DNA of 64,000 nt from assembly GCA_030407085.1 (NCBI GenBank), contig CM059584.1:128249001-128313000 (forward strand), written 5' to 3'. This DNA is from Trichopria drosophilae (lineage: Eukaryota; Arthropoda; Insecta; Hymenoptera; Diapriidae). The notes beneath the pieces were generated by a model. It was not told where the DNA came from and searched no databases. It worked only from the letters and a program-made list of their open reading frames with translations. Every line of letters begins with the position of its first letter. Position 1 is the stretch's first letter. This document shows positions 33,557 to 45,702 of the stretch, piece by piece. Made by a program: the position numbers and the translations under genes.

Positions 33557-35519
33557 TTAACCCTTTTCGTCCCAAATGTCCGGAATTTGGACAGAACTTT
33601 CAACGCTGTAATTTGTTTTCCAAACGTCGTTAGAAAACATTGAAATAAATCAAAATCGATAGATTAGGACCTCCTCTTTCAAATGCCATTGCCAGAATCA
33701 GCCGGCAATTTGAAAAAAAAAGTTATGATAATTTTTTTGAAAAAAATTCTGCTTTTTTTGACGTTTCTTCGCAGGAATCGCGTGTGTTGACATGGAAAAG
33801 GGCAATGCTGACCATTCCAAAGATTCTAATTGCGTCTTTTTCCTCAGCCCTTTCTTCTCACGTGGGATTTTTTTTTCAAATAACAAAATAGCGGCTTCAA
33901 GATGTCGTCCGCAAATTATAATTTTGCATTTTCTCGCACAATTATAGATTATTTGACCACGTAACGTTGAAATCATGCAGAATTGGGATGAAAAAGTAAT
34001 TATAATCATTTGCGAATATCTAATCTCATTATTATTCATTCATAACCTCACATTGGTTACATACAATGGACTTTTACCTTTTTTTTTCTAATTTTCGACG
34101 TTTCCGTATTACTGACGTGTATTGAAAATTGCCAGATACGATTGTGACTTCTCAGCAATCGGTATGTAACCTAAAAATTGAATACACGACGACAATTATG
34201 TGCGCATTCCTACCTAGTACTATGACGTTTGAATAATTAGAGTAAACTTCGCTATAAGTGATACCACAGATTTATACAAAGAAAGTCTAAAAAACCTTTG
34301 GAGACCCACATTATCAAAAACGAAGCGTCAAAACGATGTTGTTCTGGTGACATGTGTGAAAAACGAACATCTTATTGTTCAAAATATAATAAAAATGATT
34401 GCGAGGTCCGCTTCAAATCATTTCATAAAGTTACATAGATTTCCCATATTATTATTGACTTGAATCACCGTTGTCATTTCTTCTTGGGTCTTGGAAAAAT
34501 CCAATATAAAAAATGTTATAAAAATAAAAGAATAAAAAAAATTAATAGAAAATGGAAAAAATACAAACAAAATTGAAAAAGTGCTAAAAAATAGTACAAA
34601 AAAATGACTCTCCGAATAGCGTTTACTTCCCGTGGTAAGAGCCAGATAACATCAAAATATGTATTGACGGCTAAACAACGTGATGTAAATCGTTGTGGAT
34701 TAGTGGTGCGTATGTAATGTATTTTACTTATTACACTATGGTATTATATTTATCATCAAGAATAAACAACGTTGAAATTGGGCATTGGAGGATCGATGTA
34801 TTTACTCCGATATTCAGGTTTATTAAATCTACAAGCGTCATTGAACCAGATAGCAATGCTCCCAATATGTGCTGCACTCCATTTTTAGGTTATAAAGCAA
34901 TCACTGATAGGTTACAATCGTATATAGTAATTTTGAATTTCACAGGTACGTAATGATACGAAAAAGCCAAAAAATGAGTGAAAATCGAACAAAAAATCGA
35001 TAAAAACCCATTGTATGCAACTAATTCGAGGTTATGAATGAATCATGATGAGATTAGGTATTCACAAATGATAATAATTACGTTATCATCCCATTTCTCC
35101 ATGATTTCAACCGTTACAGGTCAAATACTCCATATTTGTGCCACAAAATGCAAAATGATAACTGGCAGACACCATGTTCAAGCCGCCATTTTGTTTTTCG
35201 AAAAAAATCTGACGGGACCAGAAAGCGTTGGGCAGAAAGATGCGATTAGTACGTTTTGCAATGGTCAGCATTGTCCTTTTCAACGCCAAAAAAAGCGATT
35301 CTTTGGAAGAAACATCGAAAAAATTAGTATTTTTTTCAACAAAATGATCATAACATTTTTATTTGAAGTCGCCGGCTGATTCTAACTACGGCATTTAAAA
35401 GTGGAGTTCCAAATCTATCGATCTTGATGAATTTTAGTTTTTTTTATCGCGTTTGGAACAAAAGATACAGCGTTGAAAGTTGTGTCCAAATTGCTGACTT
35501 TCGGGACGAAAAGGGTTAA
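33557..35519. mobile_element. Giant TTAA-bounded foldback element, 1963 bp
   Basis: Starts TTAACCCTTTTCGTCCCAAA and ends with inverse ...GGGACGAAAAGGGTTAA. The arms are diverged homologues along most of their length: gccggcaatttg (33,700) faces gtcgccggctga (35,369), and further in acgtgtattgaaaattgcca (34,115) faces ttttgaatttcacaggtacg (34,931). Each arm holds a 113-codon frame in mirrored position (minus 33,698-34,039; plus 35,038-35,379); both start MN--EIRYSQMIIIT and end in (Q/E)(I/V)AG. No transposase motif is visible, so autonomy is unlikely. Confidence 0.75.
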
Positions 35520-36267
35520 GAAAGAAACTGAATAATAACTATTATAAAAAATCATTTTCGCAGTGACAAAGCATACCTAATGAGAGACTAGTAGTTCAAT
35601 TATCTGCATATGTATCACCGAACAAACATGAAAAATACAACGATTTTTCAACGAATAACGAATAACTGATCGATTCATATGAACATTGCAAAGACTTATC
35701 CTAATATAGTATACAATACGCATTTGTATTTCATTTAAAATTTATTAATATTACTGTTATGAAGTGAATAACGAAAATAATTATTGATCTTGGTGAATAA
35801 CGAATATAACTAAATCAAATAAAAGTAATTGTATGTATAAACTATTATCATATTGCACATCGATGTTAGTTTGAAAGCATCGTGATGTGGTGTGTTGATG
35901 ATGATTTTGCGTAAAATACTTACGTGCATAATTTAGTGTTAACAAACAAGATACTGTCTCGTTTCTAGGACGCTGAATACGAGTTGCAGGCCAATTACTG
36001 ATAAGGTTGAAAATAGACTTAAGTTATCGTAATTAAGATTGAAGGCAAGCGATGGCGGTGTATGTGAAAAATAATTCTGTATTTAAATATATTAAAATTA
36101 ACTAAAACTTTGAAACGATTTTTTTTCTTATTTTGTTTAAGTTCTCCACTTTGTTCAAATTGATTCATTTTGTTTTAATTGAACATCACGATGGAACCTT
36201 TAAAAAAAGTACGCAGTCGATATATTTAAATAAACTTACTTGTTAACATAACTTTTTCGGCACTACA
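35520..36267. other. AT-rich gene-free stretch
   Basis: Low-complexity A/T sequence with many cgaataac-type repeats around 35,650-35,830. No gene. Confidence 0.3.
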
Positions 36268-36370
36268 GCCGTAAAATCCGATTTTACGGCCTTCTTTTTA
36301 CTAAAATGAAATTCCACGAATCACATGAAATGTCCGACACACTTCCGTAAGATTTTACGACCTTGTATCG
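36268..36370. repeat. CGTAAAATC hairpin element
   Basis: gccgtaaaat-ccg-attttacggc at 36,268-36,290 is a perfect 10 bp-arm hairpin, with a further inverse ccgtaagattttacg at 36,346. Similar to the hairpin at 18,676-18,700, so probably the same repeat family. Confidence 0.5.
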
Positions 36371-36543
36371 AAAAATACTATTTTTTACTTCCACAGTGGT
36401 GTTTGTTATAAAGTTTTTGATTAAAACTTTCAGCGCGGCCAAATATCCTGAAATATGTATATTTACGATCAAATTTTAAACATTATTGTTTCATTGTATT
36501 GAATTTATTATATTATTTAGACTTCCAATTTATGTTTAATTAA

Positions 36544-36859
36544 TACACGGAGAAAAATGACTCCGCTGGATTAGCTAATTCATATCAGCTAAAATTTTCG
36601 GCTGGAATTGCCGAAAATATCTACAATTTTAGATGTTTTGATTCCGCTAATGTAGCCTTAACCCTACTCAATTCGCGCTTAGCTCTAAATTTCCGCTACA
36701 TTAGCAGATTTGTTCCGCTAAATTTGCGGACTTTTTCAGTAAATTTAGCTGAAATTATCGGCTATCCCTAACGGAATTCCAACAGCTATCCCTATAGGAT
36801 AAAATTGGTAGAATCTGCGGATTTTTCGGCTGATTTAGCCGGTTATTTTTCTCCGTGTA
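36544..36859. mobile_element. ACACGGAGAAAAAT-ended MITE with GCTAAT motif
   Basis: Left TACACGGAGAAAAATGACTC and right inverse TACACGGAGAAAAATAACCG. The body is packed with short self-inverse variants of ccgctaatgtagc / gctgaatttagcgg and attttcggct. 316 bp, no open frame. Confidence 0.75.
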
Positions 36860-37299
36860 ACTTCATTGTTGAAAAATATGTATCTTCTATTTATGTAATT
36901 AATTAACTAAGTGGGATAACTTATAATATGATGCTTATACCCCACCCCCTATGGATCGCCCCTCCACTATGCGCATTTTTTCGAGTATTATTCTCTACAC
37001 CACATATTGGCAATACTATGTTCATCAATTCACGAATTAATGCAATTATTGTTACTTCGACATCACTATCCAAGTGATTATTTCCAAGTAAACTTCGTTT
37101 AGCTCGTTTTCAGAATCACCTTTGATGTTTTTTATTTCCCAATAATTTGCATAGCAATTATTCACACTATTTCGTTGAAATATCCAAAATCCTTATAATA
37201 TTAGCCACTTGAAGTTCTCATGACATCGAAAAATCGTTAACATTTTACTTGTTTTCGGGTTTTTTGGCGTATTATTGATAAAAGACTAATAGTAATAAA
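36860..37299. other. AT-rich gene-free stretch
   Basis: Nothing recognised. Confidence 0.3.
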
Positions 37300-39130
37300 T
37301 ACACTGAGAAAAAATCCATAGTTAAATTGACTCTATCACATAGTTGGAGAAATGTAGTTAAAACTACCATGAAAATTAGTTAAATTTACCATATATTTAG
37401 TCGATTTTACTATAATTTTGTTACACCAACTATCTCCTTATAGTTAAAAAAATGAACTATGCAGAATGATTTAAATAAATATGACAAATATAGTTAAAAT
37501 AACTATAATCTATTGTAGTCCACATTTCACACTATGTCTGGAAGTAAATCTTTATATTTACTATTATTCGTAGTTAAAGTTTGTATTTACTATGAGTCCA
37601 TAGTAAAGACTGCCGCACCCCGTGTGTTTCGATGTCGCCAGGTGGCTACTCGGCGTTCGCAGCTTTTTTTCTTCGAGCCCGTGGCTCTCATTATTGAAGT
37701 GGATTTTGATTTCGTCATAAGAAGGACCGTCGGGCGTCAAGATATGTATAAACAAGCATAATATATTTTTTAACTGACCAGAGTGTGACATTTACAAACT
37801 TAGCGCAGTATTGATTTTTTGTTTTTCTCTTTGTTTCCTGGTTTATCTTAACCAAAGAACGAAGGGGGAAAAGTGGACTTTTCATATGCTATGATATACA
37901 GGGTGATCGGCCAACCATTACCCAGCGGCTAACTGTAGATTGTACAGATAATTCTGAGCAACTTTTTCCTCTGAAAAAATTTCCGGGAAGGTAGAGTTTT
38001 TAAGTTATTCAACACTAAAATTTAGGGGGAAAAAATCACTTTTTTGAAATATCTCGGCTCTGTATGAAGGTATCTTAACGAACCGAAGCTCATTTTAAAG
38101 ATATTTTCAAGCTATATAAGTTGTATCTGTTGATTTTTGACCTGCAATGAATATTTCTCTTGTTATAGCCATAAAAACGGGGGTAAATACCGATTTTTCA
38201 GGTTTTTCGCGTCTAACTCGTTTGGACACATTGCTATCGAAATATCACACTGGAAAAAGTTGTAGGCCTTGAAAACACAAACATTTTTTGTCTTCTAATA
38301 CGATGCGATTAAATTAAAACTGAACCCTATTTGTACTCGTTTTCATAACATTTTGTTATTAATATCGATTTATTTGTCGAACTGTATTTTGTCAACTTTA
38401 CGAGGCTCTTGTAGGGTTCAGTTTTAATTTAATCGCATCGTATTAGAGGACAAAAAATTTTTGTTTTTTCAAGGCCTACAACTTTTTTCTGTGTGATATT
38501 TCGGTAACTATGCGTCGAAACGAGTTAAACGCGAAAATCCTGAAAAATCGGCATTTATCCCGTTTTTATGGCTATAACAAGAGAGATATTCATTGTAGAT
38601 CAAAAACCAATACAGACAATTTATAGAGCTTTAAAATATCTTTAAAATGAGCTCCGGTTCGTTAAGGTACCTTCAAACCGAGTCGAGATATTTCAAAAAA
38701 TGTGATTTTTTCACCTAAATTTTAGTGTTGAATAACTTCAAAACTCTACCTTCCCGAACATTTTTTTAGAGGAAAAAGTTGTTCAGAATTATCTGTAGAA
38801 TCTAGAGTTAGCCGCTGGGTAATGGTTGGCCGATCACCCTGTATATAGTTTACAAATATTTTTAAAAAGTAAATATTGACTCCTTTCCGTATTTTTTGTG
38901 ACAATTTCTTATATAATTTCTCTCAGTGAAGTTAGTAATTTTCTGAAATGACTATTTCAAAATAGTTGAGTCTATCTGTCTATTATGATAAGTAGCACTT
39001 TGAATCATGAAACAATAGTTAAACTTTACTTTTTCAGAATAGTTATTTTAACTATTACCATGCCTAGTCCTTATTATACAGTATGATTCATAGTAAAAAA
39101 AATTTTCATTTCAAGTACTTTTTTTTTAGT
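37300..39130. mobile_element. TACACTGAGAAAAAA-ended element with ATAGTTAAA motif
   Basis: Begins TACACTGAGAAAAAATCCAT and is filled with atagttaaa / aactat variants from 37,318 to 37,520 and again from 38,940 to 39,100. The 37,897-38,843 palindrome is inserted between these two parts. The right end is uncertain (tctctcagtg at 38,921 or the tttttttagta run at ~39,125). A GC-richer segment at 37,600-37,740 has a 75-codon frame on each strand with no known motif. Confidence 0.5.
37897..38843. mobile_element. TACAGGGTG palindromic element, 947 bp, nested
   Basis: Starts TACAGGGTGATCGGCCAACC and ends GGTTGGCCGATCACCCTGTA. The two ~450 bp arms match closely (for example gtagagttttgaagttatt faces aagttattcaacactaaa variants) and meet in a loop near 38,370. 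TA at both edges. The ggatcaccctgtata end at 17,332 is a related terminus. No transposase frame. Confidence 0.8.
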
Positions 39131-41430
39131 ATGATATATCGCGCCAAAAACATGGTGATAAAGTAAAGAAAATTTTGTTCGAATATTGTTATAGTCCAAC
39201 GACGAGAGCGTTAAAAACACACCCTAACATTACTGTTGTGAAATACGTTACATATTACCAACTTTCAAAATATTATCGTCATTTTTAATATAATATTGAA
39301 TTTCTTCCATCTAGAGAAGATGCTTTCCTCGTTAATAGTGAACTGAATATATTCAGAAATCAATATTCGTATCCAGATATATAAAGTTGCACGAATCTAG
39401 AGCAATTTCCGACTTTAATTTTCGTTCCTATAATTTGTAGTTTATTGGGTTAACTGCTGTTATTTATTTTAATTTATTTTATGAAACGTGTTAGTATTGA
39501 ACGAAAAATAATGTTATGATAACGTATTAATTGTTACAGCGGTTACGAAAGTACTTTAAACGTCCGCTGTTAAAAATAACGAATGCGATATTTTTATAAT
39601 TCTTACACGATAAATATGCTTACGGTGTTAGGGAAAGGAATATAAAATTATAAAATGAAAAATAATAAGTGACCTGGGAAATATAGGAGAGGTTAATCGC
39701 GCCCTCTTAGTGTCATTATAGTAATTAAGTGCATTAGACGGAAATATTTACTTGGGGAACTAATGCTTTAAAAGATCTATTACATTCATTTTGTCCTTAT
39801 CGTGTAATTTATCAGTTTTTTTAATATCAAACAGAATATCGGGTTTCTTAATATAATGTATACATATGATAAAATCAATATAAAGTTAATTTTGTATGTT
39901 ATAAGAAGTAACTGTACCAAGTTATTCTCCAGTACTTTCGTTTTTAATATCCCAAGTTGAAATAAATTAAAAGTAATCGTTGAACAACGTTATTGTATCC
40001 TTAATCCTTTTAACTATCGATTACCATTATATTTATAGAAATTATTATCGAACTGTAAGACTCCTCCAAAAATATATTCCTACTAAAAAACATTTTGCAT
40101 CGTCATATTAAGATATACGTAAATTCAGTTTGACGGATGGTTTAAAACTTCATTTGAAACCGGATTTACCAGGATTCAAACTTTTTGGAAATATGGAGAG
40201 ATGTAGTAAATGTTTTAGAATGAAAATAAAAGTTATTTTTGATGTATGTAACTTCACGTCATAATTCTCGCCGTATTAAAAAAGCGGCCACTACTTTTTA
40301 AGGTAGTTTATGCGCCCTGATTTAGCATAAGGAAAAAAAAAACATAAGAATCAAACATTTTGACCATACGTCTGCTGCATAGCAACAGCTTGATACTCTC
40401 GAAAACAGATGGGTTAAATCTATTTTTGCATTCTAACGCGAATCGTGTCACTGTTCGACGTAGTAAATGAAATGGTCTTCAACAAGAAAAGCGTCAAAAA
40501 TATAGCAATAGTAGTCTACTTTTAGTGGTGAAAAAATGAATTTTGGTTTACGAATATTACAGAATCAATAAATATAAAGACTAGGTGACCTATACTCTCA
40601 AATACGCAATTGTACGATTCCACAAAGAAAAAAGTTTCATATTTCGTTTTGTACAATAACTTAGTTATTTTTATAATTAAAAATGGCATTCACGTTTGTA
40701 AAAAATTACTTCCTCGTGTGCTTCTACAGTTTTCCATCATTTTAAATTGATGAACATCCACACAAGCTTACTAATGCCCTTGTAAAAAAGTTTACTATAA
40801 TGAGAATAGTAAAAGCGTTCGCGATACCCAAGGAACAGTGATAAACATCATAACGAACGTTTTTAGTATTCTGACTAGTAACATTTTCTACAAAAGTTTT
40901 GTAAATATCATAAATACTCGTCTACACCAAAAAAATCTTCAATCTAGTTACGTTTATCGTCGTCAGGGGCGTACGCGATGCTCGTAGGTTTGTTGTACTC
41001 TATCGTGGCTCCCGCTATAGAAATAAGTTTTCATTCACTCAAAATCAGATCAAATGAAAATGTATCATATTATATCAATGGCACTTGTTCCTGTAATGGT
41101 ATTGCTATTTTTTTAGCGGCTGGAGTGTAAACAATTCAGTGACGAATTGAACTTTTCCATTTTATAATTTAATAACTTAGATGAAGAATAAAAATATAGA
41201 AAATTTAGTGCAAATACTATATAAGCTATAAAACTAAAAATTAAAATATCACATCTGGAATTTTCGTATAATAAGAACTTTCTATTCTAGAATAGTAAAA
41301 ATTATTATTTAATTATGAAATATTGTTATCTGGAAGATGATTTTAAGGCTGTATCGGTTCATTGAACGCAGTATTGTGAGTAAAAAGGGTTAGAATGTTT
41401 TAATTTTTGATAATTACGCTAATTTTTACC
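39131..41430. other. AT-rich gene-free stretch
   Basis: Over 2 kb without any frame above 60 codons, any clear repeat end or promoter-like G/C rise. Confidence 0.35.
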
Positions 41431-41434
41431 ATTA

Positions 41435-41640
41435 TGTCCGTCATATTGGGCAAGGCATTCTGAATTTCGAAAATCGAATACCGAATTTGGTTGCAGCGAT
41501 CCCAAAAACCCCCGAGTAACAATTTTATTATTTGCTAACGTTTTCAATTTTCGATCGGACATATTGGATCCGCTGTTTTTAATTTTAAGAATCTGATACC
41601 CAGATTTGTATTTAACCAGACTAAAAACCCTTTAAACAAG
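41435..41640. repeat. Two diverged copies of the GGATCC module
   Basis: tccgtcatattgggcaaggc...cagcgatcccaaaaaccccc (41,439-41,516) and cggacatattggatccgctg...(41,556-41,635), in tandem, about 117 bp apart. Confidence 0.5.
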
Positions 41641-42374
41641 AGAAACATGTTAAAAACTGGTTTCTAATACGAATTAAAAGTTTGAAAAAGCCAAGGAATT
41701 TCTTTGTGGAGAGAAACCCCCATTATACTTTTTCATTTTTTAAAAGAGAGAATAAGTCGCATTACTAATGCTGTGAAGACTTTGTTACACAATTGATCAT
41801 GACAACTTTTATTATTTTTTATTAAAAGACAGAAACAAATATGGATATTGTCCGTTGACGCAGAATACTTTTGCCTTAGGAAAAAAAGGATCGGTGGGGT
41901 AACTTTGTTGACCGTTCAGGCATAGAGTGTGTAATGGCTCGTGAATAAATTGCTCTTTAGTCAGCCTTACATCAATCCTATTCAAAAGAGCTCTAGCTGC
42001 ATTGGATAGAAGAATAGAAAATAATTGCCATTTTAAGAATCTTTTTTTTCACTTTAGTAATTGAACGAAGCGAGAGACTTTCGAAACTTCCGGTAACAAA
42101 GACACTGGAGAAGAGGATAGTGGGAGATGTTTTTCATGTCCAGATAAAACGAAAGTTGTATCAAAATTGATGAAAGCAATCCGTATTTTGTTTTATCATT
42201 AATTTATGTGTATTTAAAAAAATGAACGATAAGAAATCCTGGAAATGTGGTACTGAATCGTACGAATTCCATTAGTAAACGCAAAAATCTTCCACAAAGA
42301 AAAGGATCTGCCATTTTGTAATCTGCAACATCGATATTACTCAGTTTTAGATGGACCAAAGGTCTTTTCATATT

Positions 42375-42425
42375 TTAGTCGGCCATCTTGGATACGCCAT
42401 TTTGAATTTTGACAATCTGTGAAAT
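42375..42425. repeat. Partial GGATCC module
   Basis: gtcggccatcttggatacgc followed by cattttgaattttgacaatc; one incomplete copy. The 75-codon frame just downstream (42,409-42,636) is not recognised. Confidence 0.45.
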
Positions 42426-42429
42426 CGCA

Positions 42430-45400
42430 AAATTATTATTGAGAAATTACTTAACTTTTAAAGGAATGCTTGATTTTATTAGTACATTAAAACACATTTT
42501 TTCGCCACCCTGGGTTGTAATTTCCATTTTTCCGCCCCTATTTGTGGCAGTCGGACGGTATTTGGCTTCCTCGAAAATGACAAGAATAAGATTTCCTACT
42601 CTTTCGAGTTTTAATTTCACAAGTAACTTGATTTAAGTAAATAAATACTGCACGAAACTAAATCTACTTATAAAAATAATAAATATTGCCATATTTTAAA
42701 GATACAATAATATGTACTTGGTATCAAACTTCATAATAATAGAAAATATTAAATTTCCAATCGACAAATAACTACGAAGTTTCGCTATCATGAAATACAA
42801 TACTTCATCCATCTTCAATGTTTGCAGACAATTTTTCTACAGCGTAATTTATATTTTTACATTGTTATTTTCTAGCTGTTCAACAATCTTGACTTACTTG
42901 CTCTAGTGGCAGATATATCTTACATGATTGCCATTATCGGAGTTGATAAGAGAAATAATTTAATTCATCTCTCCATAGAACATAAAGCAAGCCACTTTGG
43001 ACTGATGAAGTCAAAAGTACAATAAGCAATTTTTAACCGGGAGTTAAGATAAAATAATTTGTGTACTTATTTAAAGTAACACTTAACTTAACATTTTATA
43101 CGTTCGTTTTATAAATTAATTTCCTACTCTGTATGATATGTCAATTTTAATCGGTTTCGATGAAATATAAGAAACATTAGATGCCATCTTGAGCCCATCA
43201 TTTTTAATCTTTAAAAGTTAATAACGAACAAGAAAATCCTCAAGTAAAGGCACCTTCAACCAAATTGAATGATTTCTTTTGGACCACTTCATTTTAACGT
43301 CCTCAAAATGGCGTTCACAATGAAAATTTATGTGAAAAATTTCTGGACGCTGCATCTCGAAAACTATGAGCTTTTCCAAACAAAATAGTAGCAATGTCAG
43401 GTTCTTAGAATTCATCCAGAAATATAATGGAATTTTTTCAGATTTTTGTGCTTGAAAAATTTAAAAAAAAATCTACTATATTCCATGATAAATTCTAAGC
43501 AATTTTTGTTCTCAACAATTTTTTCTATAAAAGTTAATAGGTTTTTAGAATAAATATCCTCAACTCTAATAGTTAAGATTATTTTTCTCGGAAATTAGCA
43601 GCTTTTTGAAAAAACTAATAACGACAAAAATTGTCTACGATTTATCATGAATATACTACAACATTTTTGAAAAAATAAGGTTTTGCATAAAGACTCGTTA
43701 TGTATTTAAATATTCTGTCTCTAATGGTCACGTTGATCTTGACTAATCGATTTTTTTAATTCTCTGAAGTAGTAGTCCAAAACATTGTGATTATTTTGAA
43801 TTTAATTCCATTTTGAATTTAATTTTGAACTTATTTTTGATTATAGACACTTATTGGGGAAAAAAGGATGAATATGGGAATACAAAATTTGGCAGCTCAA
43901 CATTATAAACACTTATGTGTAATACTTTAAGTATTAATCAGATATTGTGATCTAAAACCTGATAAACCGACTAAAATTTATATATAAATACAGACAAGCG
44001 ATAAAATTAATCGAATAATCCCTTTCAAAGATTCTATCCACATTTTAAGAGTTCCTGTTCAATCAGACACCAGAAATATAATTAAGGATTAAATCAGTAA
44101 GACCTCGATAAAAGTAAGAGATTTAGGAGAGCTTATTATTAGAATTTGTAGTTCTGTAATTACTTCTTTTTGTAAAAATCTGTTATTTGTGCCTGGGAAC
44201 GAAGGTTGCAATTTCTCGTTTCGTTTTATCGGCTTTAATGGATTACTGGCATTAGTTACTTAACGGACTTCGATATTACGTATACTGAATTTTCAATATT
44301 CAATTATTAGTCAACATTACGTCACGTTGTAATCAGTGGTAAATGAGAATTCTAAACGACATTGAAATTTGTGAGAGAATTCTTTGTAGGATTTACGGAT
44401 ATGATGTTTGGAAATTGTGTAACATACCATAATCATATGAGATGTATCCAAATGTATTCGATATTTGGTAAAATAGAAATTTTCATAAGTTAATTCGTTC
44501 CTTCTTATATAATTATCATTTTTAAAATTTGGTAAAAATGTATTTTTTTACAAACTACAAATTCAAATGTCTTGGCCGTTTTAGATAATTGCAACTATCA
44601 CAGCAAAGTAACTAGAATTTCATAAAAGTCCAGAAATTCTACTTCAATTTTGAATCGTTTTTTAACGTTTTATTTGCAAAAATATCGTTTGCTTACCACG
44701 TTTTTATCAATGCGGCCATTTTTTGTTTAAAGTTTTGCAAATCGACCGACTTCTAATGCATATAGTGGCCCTCATAAATGTACTAAAATAGTCGCGCAAC
44801 ATTAATTTAGTTACGTGGCGGAGAAAATGTCGAATTTTTTTTTTCATATTGTTAGGAACAAAATCATTCCTACTCCAAATAATCTTTCATTATTTAAATA
44901 CCTCTTCAAATAATACGTGTAAGGGAAACAATCGTTTTATTAATAAAATGGCGCATCTGCATGTATAATAGCAGCTGAAATGGCGCGATTTTTTTGAGTT
45001 TATGAAGAAATTCATTTAGATTTCCTAATGCTAATCAAGTAATAACCAAACTTTTTATGTTCGTAAATCGAATATGGCAGCAGAAAAATCGGGATTTCCT
45101 ATTGTATGAAGTTCAATATCAATCCTATACTAGATTCCGAGTATCTTTTATTGTTTCTAAATTCGTCTGCACCAAACATTTGTTTGAACAATAAAATGGC
45201 GGATTTAAAGGTCCACATACTATCAAATTTGTAATTTTTTCTTCATTTTATAAATCAGTACACTTAGATACCATTTCTTGTAAACGATATAATTTTTTTC
45301 TATAAAAAAAGATGTATTCAAAATGGCGGATAAAAATTAGCATGAACAATATTATAGCGGTTTTCTACTTGATAAGTAGAGATTTTAACCTCTGCATGAT

Positions 45401-45448
45401 TATTGCTAAAACTTTATTATTTAAACAATTGTACAAATAATGCATCCA
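42430..45448. repeat. AT-rich stretch with a 250 bp foldback
   Basis: Bases ~43,470-43,680 are inverted about 43,565: actatattccatgataaatt...aatttttgt faces acaaaaattgtctacgattt...atgaatatacta. The segment near 44,690-44,770 resembles part of the 24,360-24,470 sequence (atttctaatgcatatagtgg-type). No gene. Confidence 0.4.
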
Positions 45449-45702
45449 CACATAGAGAAAGAAAATAGTTAATGGGACCATTTTATGTTAGTAAAACGCT
45501 TTAATACAAACAGTAGTTATAGAAACTATTTCGGCAGTAAATAGAACAATGAAATTGTTCCACTTACTATTTCCCGGTGCTTAAATAATTCGAACATAAC
45601 TTCAAATATCAATTATACCCTTTCATGTTGTTAATTCAACTATGTGAAAATCGTTTCTATGATTGCTTCATTGTTCCATTAACCTTTTTTTTTCTCTGTG
45701 TG
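45449..45702. mobile_element. CACA(T/C)AGAGAAA-ended MITE
   Basis: Left CACATAGAGAAAGAAAATAG...ttaatgggacca; right inverse CACACAGAGAAAAAAAAAGG...ttaatggaacaa. Inside, aatgaaattgttcc and ttgttcc recur in both orientations. 254 bp, no frame. Confidence 0.65.
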
